From Ryuthela nishihirai (taxonomy: Eukaryota > Arthropoda > Arachnida > Araneae > Heptathelidae), in contig JAWZYU010000034.1 in the NCBI GenBank assembly GCA_038380435.1, positions 39,370,901 to 39,434,900 on the forward strand: DNA of 64,000 bases, given 5' to 3'. Both the position numbers and the translations under genes were made by a program. The notes below the pieces were generated by a model. The model made no database searches and was not told where the DNA came from. It saw only the letters and a program-made list of their open reading frames with translations. Below are positions 27,501 through 39,500 of this stretch, one piece after another (positions within the stretch are counted from its first letter, which is position 1; the number at the start of each line of letters is the position of its first letter).

Positions 27501-30500
27501 ATGGGGCATCAAAATTGATTTCTCTTTTTAAAAAAAATTACCCTTCAAGCAGCTCTTGCCACAAAGGTCTGACAGGAGCTTGTCAATTTAATATGCCATA
27601 GAGAAGATCTGTGAGGCAGGCGAGACCTCAATAGAAAAACAATACAAACATTCATGCCTTACTTGGGGCTCGAACTCAGGTCCCTTTGATTAATAAAATA
27701 AATAAACACCCCGTCGAGCAGCTGCTTGCCACAGAGGTCTGACAATAGCCTGTCAGGATGGCAGGACCTCAGCAGAAAAACAACATACATCCATGCCTTA
27801 CCCAGGGCTCAAACCCAGGTCCCTTAGATCAGTAGCCAAGTGCACTAACCACTCGGCCACAGGATGGCTAACCAGTTCTAAAATTGTTGGTGCTATATAT
27901 TTCCCTGAAGTTAATAAGAATTGAGTAAGTTATTTTATCAGCAGTATATTTTACTTTTTAGGGCCCATATAGGAAAATGGATATTTTTCAGAGATCTTTT
28001 AATTAATATGTATATTTATAAGAGTGGCTTTTTTTAATTTCCAGCTCCCATTAAAAGGAAAACATTTAGTTTTAGTTAGGTTTGAATCACACCAAGTTTT
28101 AGTAGTATCAGTTGGGTTGGGTTGTTTTACCTCTGAGTGGCACTTTTTTGCACACCATGGGCTAAATGGCCAGGTCACATGGACCCCGAAGGCTCAGAGA
28201 AGGTTGGGGGAGGGGACCCACTGGAACAGCTGTTGGGAGACAGATGGTAGCCTCCTGTCAAGGCCATCCATCGTGTTCTTTAACGTGCACAGGGTATGGC
28301 TCTCCCGCACACGGGGCCACGGCTTAACGTCCCATCCGACGGACGGCGGCCTTTCCAAGCCCATCAGTGTCCCCTACTGACCATGGGCAGGGCGGGGAAT
28401 TTTGCGGAGATAAATCTCAACGCTGACCCAGCTGGGACTCGAACCTGGTAACTACAGATTTTGAGCCTGGCTCGCTACCGACTGAGCCATCCCCGCCCCA
28501 GTAGTATCAGTAAAACTTCTTAATATTAAAAATTAATTTATGGGCATCATAAATGTAAATTACATTCTTTATCATTGAGAGCCATGTAATTGCATAATCT
28601 TAAAACACTTGTACATTTCAAGTTTATAAGTTTTCATTGTTTTATTCTGCAGATGATCAAGATGATGATGCTGTAGAAGTTAAGGTTAAGAGAGAATCAA
28701 GTTCTATAGGTGGACTATCAGATGATAAATTGCACCAAAAGTCTGTTATTCAAGACACAAATAGTACTGCTAGAAAACAGCAGGAATATAGGACAAGTGA
28801 CTGGCCTCAAGCTCCTGATCCAAACAAAGAATATAGAATAGCATCAAGAAGTGATGGGTATGTATTATAAAGGAGTTATTTAGTAATTTATTAAATTGGA
28901 AAAAATAATTTTTTATCTAGTTTATGCCATCAAAAAAGAATTATGATGGGGAAGATTTAGTTATTACCTTCCATAATGATGCTTGTTGTATCAGTTACTG
29001 CTTAACAAATGCTACCTTGTGGACAGAACACAAAAAAGTTTTTATGCTACTAAGTGGAAAGAATATGTACATATTCCATTATTATTTATAGAATTTTATT
29101 TAATGGTATTTTATTTATATACTTTAAGAGAATGTCACCTATTTCACCAAATGATTAAACACATAGACTAGAGCACAGATTAGAAATCTGTGGCATGTTC
29201 CTCAATTATGACAAAAATATTATATATATAGGTCAGTCTTTTTAGTAATGATTTGATATTTAAAAGCAATGTCTATTTAGAATTTACATTTCACTAAAAA
29301 CATTAAATTAAAATAAATGTAACTTGAGAAATAATTTCTGTAAAATGACTTCAACCTTTTAATTAGCAATAATTAAACATCATGCTGCTTTTTTTAAGGA
29401 TTCTCTATTTCATTAGTGAATTGCCCTTTGCAGTTGCACTGATATTTCTCAAAAAATTTTAATTTCTATGAATCATTTCTAGTATTATTAGTTCCAAAAA
29501 ATAAAACAGATTTTAATGTTCTCAGATAATTATTTCATAGTTTGTAATATAAAACTATAATATGAAAAATTAAAATGTTGAGTGGTGTGCATTTCTGTGC
29601 AAGTGTCTTATAGTTTTGTCCAAAAAGAAGCTTTTTTTTTTTCTCTAACCAGCCTCAGGCTTGAAATTTTCAGTTGAAATGCTTCTCTAATTTATATTAC
29701 TAGGGTATCCTTAACTGTATTCATCAGATGGTTCTGCTGGTTTTTAATTTTAATTTAATTAATTTAATTTTAATGGTATCCTTACTGTATTCATCAGATG
29801 ATTCTGCTGGTTTTTAATTTTAATTGATTCTACTCTCAGCAGATGATGAATCTCCAATTGATTTGACATGAACTGTATAATAAAAAGGTTTTGATAGTCA
29901 GTGTTCTTTTAGACTCTACCTTTTTTTTTTGACAGAGTTGTTTGGGTTGTTTTACCTCTGAGCGGCACTTTTTTGCACACCATGGGCTAAATGGCCAGGT
30001 CACATGGACCCCGAAGGCTCAGAGAAGGTTGGGGGAGGGAACCCACTGGAACAGCTGTTGGGAGACAGATGGTAGCCTCCCGTCAAGGCCATCCAGCGTG
30101 TTCTTTAACGTGCACAGGGTATGGCTCTCCCGCACACAGGGCCATGGCTTAACGTCCCATCCGATGGACGGCGGCCTTTCCAAGCCCATCGGTGTCCCCT
30201 ACTGACAGTGGGCAGGGCAGGGAATTTTGCGGAGATAAATCTCAACGCTGACCCAGCTGGGACTCGAACCTGGGAACTACAGATTACGAGTCTGGTGCGC
30301 TACTGATTGAGCCACCCCCACCCCTTTTTGACAGAGTAGATTTGAATATCATTTACTAAATAAAAATGGTTAATCTGGTTTTTGCAGTAATTTTGAAATG
30401 GTCACAAAACAATCTACCTAGTATGTCAAGTATCCTAATATTCCTTATGATCTCATCATGGGAAAAATTGTTATGCTTATAGTATTTCAATATTCTTGAT

Positions 30501-33500
30501 AATTTTAGGAAATATCAATTTTTTTTTAATTATGCTAACAAATATTTTCATTTTTAGGGAAATCAGTTTGCAGCATCCTGCAAGGGAACAGCAGCTTCAT
30601 CCTACTAGGCATTCATGTAAAATTGAATCTTTACATCAAGATGGTAGCACTTCCCCAGATATTTTAAATAATGAAACAAGATGCTTGCTTCTTAAGTAAG
30701 TATATATATATATCTAATCATTAAGACTGAATAGTTTTATTTCTAGATGCATTTATGCATTTCTTTGCACATGGTGAAAGTGTACATCTAAAGATTAAAA
30801 GAGTTATTCTACTTTTATTAAATTCCACTGGTGCCTACCTAATGGGAATGCCTGCTGATTTCCGCAATTCTCTGTGTTAGCAAGCGCTCACATGAGGGCA
30901 GCACCATTCCGCAGTAAGCTAACTTGCGCTAATGGTAAGTATATAGCGATTTGGTAGAAGTCATATGGTAAATCCGAGGACAAGTCGAGAGAAAGAAAGA
31001 ATTAGACAGATGACTAATCAAATACAATAAACTAGAATCTTTCTCAGAGATACAAACGGAAGAATCCTTAAATACTAGATGAATGCTATTGAATCGAGAT
31101 TTAAATAGATAAAATTATAATCTTGAATTTATAGTAAGATTCCCATTCACATAGCACAGAAATTCTCTAATATTTTGTTAGGGCAGTGTAACTCAGTTCC
31201 ATATATTGTAAAGGTTTCTGCGATTCCAAAATATTATTTATTCCAGGTGATCTCAGAAATTTTTTCCAATTACTCATGTCATCGTTGCATTGCTGACATA
31301 TTGATGCAGCCACCTGACTTGCAGATTCAGTTTGGAATAGATTCGATAGAAACAGTTTCGCTTCTGCAAAACATCACACAATAGTGCATCATCGTTCATT
31401 CTTCTAATTAAAAACAGCATAAAGTAGACAGAATAGTAAATAATTACGAACAAATTCGTATCGGAATCCAATTTTGAAGCAAGCGGTAAACAGCGTGATA
31501 ACCTATACTACTACGAAGCAAGTAACAAGCAAAACAGCGAATTGCCAGTGTCAAGTAGACGAAACTGTAACTAGCGCTGTTGTCACTTCACATCTTGAAA
31601 GCGACAGGATTCCCATTATGTAGGCACCGATTCCACTTTTATTAATATAATTAAATCAAAAGAATAATAAATTGAGGCAGCCTATGCAAAAAGCTCCTCT
31701 GCCACACACACACACACACAATGCATGTAATATATGATTGTCATATATTTTGCTTGTCAGACTTGTGAACCATGAACATTCTTGTGCAATTGATTATGAG
31801 CCAGGAACTGAACTTAGTTCAGTTTCTTATATGTCCTTAGTTTCAGTTCTTTTGGTGTTTTCCAGGAAGATACAAAGGTCTACTGTATTTATGTATACAT
31901 GGAAATGTTAATTGCTTCAGCCTCATTATGGAATTGCAGTTTGATACAAAAACTATGTATAATAGGATTATAAAAAGATCTGAATTGCAGGTTCTACTGA
32001 ATTTTGGCTATAAAAAGTACCCCATAATAACAAGTATTTAAGAATATTTTTTTTACTATGTGATTAAGATTTTGCTGAATATAATTGTGCTTTTCATATT
32101 AACTTGTTATTTTTTTGTTTTCAATATTTCATAGATTAGACCGGTCTATTGAATCATTATCACACAAAGTGACAGCGATGAGGGAATCACTCCATACACA
32201 AAGGCAAGACATACAGGATGTACAAAATGAAATTCAAGAATTACATCAACAGCAAAAATATATTCAAAGTAACCTACAAAATATTGACAATCTAGATACT
32301 ACAATATCCAATAAAGTGGAACACATAGTAGCTCAGCATGCCAAGTCAACATGTATCCTTTGGGGGAAAAAAAACAAAGTTTTTTATATTGAGAAAAATG
32401 GTTTAATGTTGAAATTTATGAATATTTCACATTTATAAATATATGTAAAATTAACAGACTTATTAATTACAATGTGTCTAAATATTTGTCTTTTTTTTGC
32501 ATAAATTCAGTTATTAAAATCTAATTGATTTTAAATTTCGCTTCAAAATTGCTCAGATACTGGATTGCTTTTCATTGAACAATAATGAGATGTCTGCCAT
32601 CTTTATATCTGTAAAAAATTTAAAGAATGTTTCTGAAAACTGTCATAGGTATGTACAGTACTTCAGAGATAATTTGAGATGATATACACAGTTGTATCAG
32701 AATAATATGACCACTCACAGAATCACAGTGTACTGGCCCAGGCATGTCACAGAGTGCACATGACAAGGTCGACCACACGGAGATATAAGCGGCTGGCCAG
32801 GACATGAGCCATAGTGTGTAATGTGAGCACAATGGGCAGAGATATTGATTTGATGGACGTTGAAAAAGGAATGATCATTGGCTACTGCGCCAAGGGTGGA
32901 AACATCTTGAAACAGCAGACTTCGTGGGCTGTTTGCGAGGTGCTGTAGTAAGGGTGTACCAAGAATGGACCGCTGTCACACCGAGTGCCTCCAGATGTCA
33001 TAACTGTGGAGCCCCAAAGGCCATTGACCCCAGAGAAGAACGTCGACAGGTAAAGGGCAATCGACACTCAACAGTGCAGCAATTGACCACTCAAATGAAT
33101 GCTCGGGCACCCAGGTATGTGTCTCCGATAACAGTAGAGCGAACCCTGTTACGCATGTGTCTCCTGAGTCGACGCTGCGTAAAGGTGCCCATGTTAACCA
33201 AGGTCCATCAGCAATGCCTGCAGTTCGCATGGGACTACTGTCATTGGACAGTGGAAGAGTGGAAAAAGGTTGCCTTCTCCGACGAATTTGAAGTTTCTAC
33301 TCCACAGAAGTGGTGGTGAATACGGCATCAGACACACAAGAACCGACACCCGGACATACTTGTCAGTCAAGTACAGGCCGGCAGTTTCAGTGTACATGTC
33401 TGGGGGATGTTTCCCTGGTATGACCTGGGACCGCTGGTCCCATTAGATGTGTCCCTGAATGCCAATGGCTACACCTGTTTATCCTCACTGACCACATGCA

Positions 33501-36500
33501 TCCCTTCATGTTGGACATTTACTCTGGTGGTGATGGTGTCTACCAACAGGACAATGCACCCTGCCATGTTGCTAAGGTGGTGTGTGACTGATTCCAGGAA
33601 CACGACAGTGATGTCTCTGTTCTCCCTTGGCCAACAAAATTGCCCGGCCTTAATCCCATAGAGCACTTGTGGGACCATTTGGATTGACAGGTTCATCGTG
33701 CAGACCCACAACCACGTCATCTCCAGAATCTCCGTGCTCTAGTGGAGTCCGAATGGGCATGTGTGCTTCTGGCAACCTTCCAGGGCCTCATTGCGTCCAT
33801 GCCACGCCGTCTTGCTGCTGTCATCCCAGAAAAGGGTGGTTATTCCCATTATTAGATAGGTGGTTATATTATTCTGATACAACTGTGTATAACTAATAAC
33901 ATATGCTTTATGATGTTTTGGTAAAATAAACTGAACCATAAATGATCTCATGTAGCAAGACGTATTTTAGCCCCTTAAATTTACAGAGTTCAGTAAAGCA
34001 ATATTTTATTCCACAGTAAACTCAATTTAAAACTAAATTTTTTGAGTTGCAAATTTCCATTACTTAGAATTATCCAATTTCAGTACTGTAGATAAAATTA
34101 AATATGCAGTGAAGTTTTTTAATTAACTGGCTTCAAAATATTTGTTACCTTTACAATTTCTTTTTCAATATTTTTAGTAAAGCATCATCCATATTGTCCT
34201 ACTGGAAATTGAGAATTTCTTTAACTTGAGTTAATTCAGGGATATACTAAATGAAGATTTTATACTCTATAGGAGTTCCTCAAATTAGAATCCACAAAAA
34301 GTATGTTGCAAGCAGGAAACATATGTGGGGAACAAAAGTCTTCATTTTTTGTTTTATTCACTTTTCAAAGCTGACGTTCAGTTTTAAAAAATGCAATGAA
34401 TATTGTGGTGTTATTGAAGCATATGTTTTTGGTTCCCAAAAAATCTTGGGGGAAAAAACTGGGTCATAGGCTAAAAAGAATGTTTTCTAACCCTGCACTA
34501 TATATATGTGTGTGAAAAAAATAAAATATTGTGAGTAAAAAATTCATCACTATCTGAGCTGTTTTAGTAAATCAAAAAATAGCATTTCGACTAGTCAATA
34601 CAGGATAGTAGGGAAGTTAAATATTCTTGACTAACATCCCTACTATCCTATATTCACCGATCAAAATGCTATTTTGATTTACTAAAACAGCTCGGATAGT
34701 TACTGAGTTTTTAACTTAACTCAGCTGTGTTAAAATCTATTATGAAACTATTGTGAGTTATGTTCTTGACAACATATATCAGGTAATAGGTTTGAAAATC
34801 TAATAAGCAAGCAAGAAGATGTTGATCAACAATGGTTAGACAGACAAGCTTCTGCTATGTCACAGAATGTTATTAGTAGCATCAATAACAGGCTAGATAA
34901 AGTTGTTAAAGCTGAACTTAGAAATGCCCTAATGCCACGTATGTATTTTTCTTTTACTTTGAATAATGTCAATAAATAATAATATCAGATCCTTCTACTA
35001 TGGCATATAAACTGACAGGCTCCTGTCAGACCTCTGTGGCAAGCAGCTGCTTGAGGGGGTATTTATTTATTTTATTTTATATAAAAATGCATTTTAGGAA
35101 TATTGAATATAAAATAATATGCATATAGCTCCATACTGACATCTCTTATTGACATCTTTTGATTTGATCACGCTCTTATAAACTGTGTAGTTACTTGAAA
35201 AATTTACATTTTTACACTATCACGAGTATCCTTTTGCCATTGATTTTAAATGGCAATATTTAAGAATTAATTTCCTATTTAAATGTTTATCCATTTCAAT
35301 ATCAGTTGAAAATGGAATGTAATCCAGTGTAGTATAATGTAAATCACATCACTTTAACACTGATAGGAACCTGCCATAGAAATATAAAGTTCTGTTTTCA
35401 TAATTCGTGCAAAAGGGATAAAGTCTGAATGTTGTTCTATTCCAGTTGAAACAAAGTATATTCCCAAGTTAGTCACTAAAAAATTCTTTTACTGAAAGCT
35501 TTTTCATTTACATTAATATTAGGGCGATTCATAAATTTGTGTTTTATTGTCTACATGACTAATTATTATTACAATATAAATAATGAAACTTAGCGAAATA
35601 TAAACTAATTTTCAATAGTTCATAATCATTTGTCAGCAGATTGTTTGATTCTTTTTCGATACCATACTTGGTCCTCGGAGGTGAAAAACTTCTGACATTC
35701 ATTTTTGACTTCCTGAAATGTTTGAAACCACCTACCTCAATGAAAATGAGCCATGGAGTGAAAGAGGTGGTAGTCAGAAGGAGCTAGGTCTGGACTATAT
35801 GTAGTTCCCAGGTTCGAGTCCCAGCTGGGTCAGCGTTGAGATTTATCTCCGCAAAATTCCCCGCCCTGTCCACGGTCAGTAGGGGACACTGATGGGCTTG
35901 GAAAGGCCGCCGTCCGTCGGATGGGACGTTAAGCCATGGCCCCGTGTGCGGGAGAGCCATACCCTGTGCACGTTAAAGAACACGCTGGATGGCCTTGACG
36001 GGAGGCTACCATCTGTCTCCCAACAGCTGTTCCAGTGGGTCCCCTCCCCCAACCTTCTCTGAGCCTTCGGGGTCCTTGTGGCCTGGCCATTTAGCCCATT
36101 GTGTGCAAAAAAGTGCCGCTCAGAGGTAAAACAATCCAATCCAAGTCTGGACTATACACTGGATAAGGAAGAAGCTCAAATGCAAGTTCTCAAAGTTTTT
36201 CTTTGGTCCATAGTGCAGTAAGCAGATTTGCATTGTCTTGTTGGAGGAGTATCTGATGGTTGTTTACCAGTCCTGGGTAGTTGAAGCATCACAAGTGCAC
36301 TTGCTCCAGTTGTACTGAGTAGAGGTTGACATTGATAACACATCCATTGGGAACTAGTTTGAAGTGCACTATATCCTCAAAATTTCACCAAACACGCAAC
36401 AGTGCCTTCATTTCAAATCATCCCCTCTTTGGCACAGGAAGTGCAGGCTGGCTTGGGTCAAGCCACTGCTTTTTGGTTATTTGCATTGTTGAAAAAGATC

Positions 36501-39500
36501 CATTTTTTATTGCACATAACAATTTGCTTGATGAAATGCAGGTCACAGAAATTACATAGGAGTTTTCCAGTAGGCTAATGCCTGTTACTCCTCAGAGGTA
36601 GGAAAGGTATCCATTTAACTTTTGGGAGCTGAAAACCTGGGATTGTATTTTGTGATGTGCATGAGATAGATGCGACACCTACACATAGGCCACCGATTGA
36701 ATTTATCATCTGAAAAAATCTCAATTAAGTTGAGTGTGATAACCGAATATATTACATCATATACTTGCAAATAAGTTTGTATGGAAAAGTTTCTTGGTTA
36801 ATGTATTACAAATTGACTACTTTAGACATTCAGTTGCAAGTCATTAGAGTCTGTTTAAACATTAGCTAAATGTTTAACAGATTCTCCTATAAGCAAGGAT
36901 TCCTTGTTTCAGAAGTATGATTATTGGAAATAAATAAAACGTAAACTATACATTAAGGAATTATAACCAGTATATATCAATATACTTCTCTTTTATCAGT
37001 ATAAGTTTTCCTCTTTTATTTAGCACATTTTTTATGCAAAACTATCTCATTTTAAGTTAGAAAAAGAGCATTATACATTCTTGTTAGTTATGCCAAAATG
37101 CTAATTTTGGTGTATATTAAAAGCTAAAATTGTACAGCTTTGTTATAAAATTTCCTTTGTGTTTTTTTTTTTCAGATGTTTCAAAATTTCTGGATACAGT
37201 GAAAGAACAATTACAAACAGATATTTCACAAAAACTTACTGCAACAGATAGTGTTCTAAAAGAAAACCTTGGAAAACTTGCAAAAAATAAAGTAAGTTAA
37301 AATGTTATTTCATCAATGCCAGTAATATTTTACTGTAAAATGCTGTACTTCTGCAGTAGAAGGCACTTGTAGAAGTAAAATGAACTACGTAATAAGAATT
37401 CAGTGTTGGCTCAATTAGTAGTACACCTGGTCTACAGTTCCTAGGTTTATGTCCTATCTGAGCTAATGTCGAGGTTTATTAGCCTGGTTTGACATCTTTC
37501 ATTGTCATCAACATGTTTTCTTTTTAAAATATCCAACAGTTTAATTTGCTTACTCATTTTCAATGGAAGGGATAAAAAATAACATGTAAAAAAGAGTTCC
37601 TACTAAAACCATCCACAATAACTAAAGTCTACTCATTTGCAAGATGGACTAGATTTTAACAAATATTATCACGTGATAGATGTGTTGCAATTGGTCTTCC
37701 CACTCTCACACATGCAGCAGTTCGCCTTTCAGTTTTGGTCCCAACTTTATCTTTATGCTCAGTAGTCGTCAGTGATGGTTGGGAATTAGATTAAAGGTGA
37801 AAAATTTTATATTATTGGCACCGCAGTCACAGACCACAGGTTGGGAAACACTGCACTAGAAGGCCAGTAATATGTATATGCCTCACGTCATGTCACAGGA
37901 GAGAGTGATTGAATTGGACGCATGTCAATTGGACAGAAGAGCAATGAAGCTCTGTACTCTTCACAGATGAGTCCAGATATTGCTTCCAGAGTGATTCTGG
38001 ACATAATACCAGGTAATAGGTTTGAAAATCTAATAAGCAAGCAAGAAGATGTTGATCAACAATGGTTAGACAGACAAGCTTCTGCTATGTCACAGAATGT
38101 TGTTAGTAGCATCAATAACAGGCTAGATAAAGTTGTTAAAGCTGAACTTAGAAATGCCCTAATGCCACGTATGTATTTTTCTTTTACTTTGAATAATGTC
38201 AATAAATAATAATATCAGATCCTTCTACTGGTATGGAGAGAACGTCAAAGAAACAGTTACAGCAGAGGTAGCATGTGTGTTTGGGGTGGCATTTCCTTAG
38301 AGACCTCTATGTGTTGATGAGTGGTAACCTCAATGCCCAAAGGTGTAGAGATGGCATCCTGGACCCTTATGTATGTCCTTACACTGGTGCAATAGATGAA
38401 ACATTCATCTTACAAGTTGATAATGTTCGTCCATACAGAGCTCGACTAGTGGAACAATACCTTCAAGAGGAGACCATTATGCGCATAGAGTGGCCAGCTC
38501 GATCTCCTGACCTAAATTCGATTGAGTGTGTGTGGGATGCTCTAGGGAGATATGTTGCTGCCCTCAACCCACGTGAAACAAAGTGGGACTGCTTTAAAGA
38601 AACAATGGTCATTACTTTCTACTGAGCTGATTCACATCATAAACAGCATGGAACATCGCTGTATGCCTGCATTGCTGTAAGGGGTGACCACACTCCTTAT
38701 TAAAGAACTTTGTCCATTGCATTCTGACACCTCATTTTTGGACAAGTTCCTGTAAGTGTTTTTTTTTTGCCGAAAAATATTTTTAGTGTAAAATATTTTA
38801 TGCCATTCTAAAACTAGCATTGTAATTCATGTTTTCATCAAATTTCATTAAAATCATTCTTATAGTTTTTCGTTTATCATATTTTTTCTGAGTTTTCCTT
38901 AATTTATGGAAACTAGTGTATATTGGTTTTGTTTTACAGCTGTATTGTCTTTGTATCAGCATCTTGTCCTCTCGTCTGTTTTATTTTAACTTTGGTTGGG
39001 GGGGGGGGGGTACATGTCTTTTATCTCTTTATTGAAATCTTGTTTGGCACAACATGACCTTTGTTGCCCTTGCTCCTGGGCGGGGGTGGCTCAGTCGGTA
39101 GCGCGCCAGGCTCGTAATCTGTAGTTCCCAGGTTCGAGTCCCAGCTGGGTCAGCGTTGAGATTTATCTCTGCAAAATTCCCCGCCCTGCCCACGGTCAGT
39201 AGGGGGACACCGATGGGCTTGAAAAGGCCGCTGTCCATCGGATGGGACATTAAGCCGTGGCCCCGTGTGCGGGAGAGCCATACCCTGTTAAAGAACACGC
39301 TGGATGGTCTTGACGGGAGGCTACCATCTGTCTCCCAACAGCTGTTCCAGTTGGTCCCCTCCCCCAACCTTCTCTGAGCCTTCGAGGTCCATGTGACCTG
39401 GCCATTTAGCCCATGGTGTGCAAAAAAGTGCTGCTCAGAGGTAAAACAACCCAAGCCCTTGCTCCATAAACTCCACACAATCAAACCAATCGAAGTTAGT

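Noticed and set aside
32924..33319. 131-codon ORF as a host gene
   Set aside because: It is the N-terminal part of the broken Tc1/mariner transposase at 32687-33887.
35876..36139. Conserved 87-codon reverse frame, seen again in several other SINE-A copies
   Set aside because: It is the antisense of SINE-A. It stays open in many copies only because they are young and GC-rich; truncated and old copies break it. Not a gene.
37826..37858. Right end of a hAT element (GGTTGGGAAACACTG)
   Set aside because: No matching left end or target duplication was found upstream.
38013..38168. Second exon w13 as a real or mutually exclusive EDC4 exon
   Set aside because: It follows exon w14, lacks a pyrimidine tract and would shift the frame to an early stop when joined to w14.
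37922..38209. 95-codon ORF joining transposase and exon sequence as a fusion gene
   Set aside because: It starts off the Tc1 frame and has no conserved start. The exon copy was inserted in a dead transposase.
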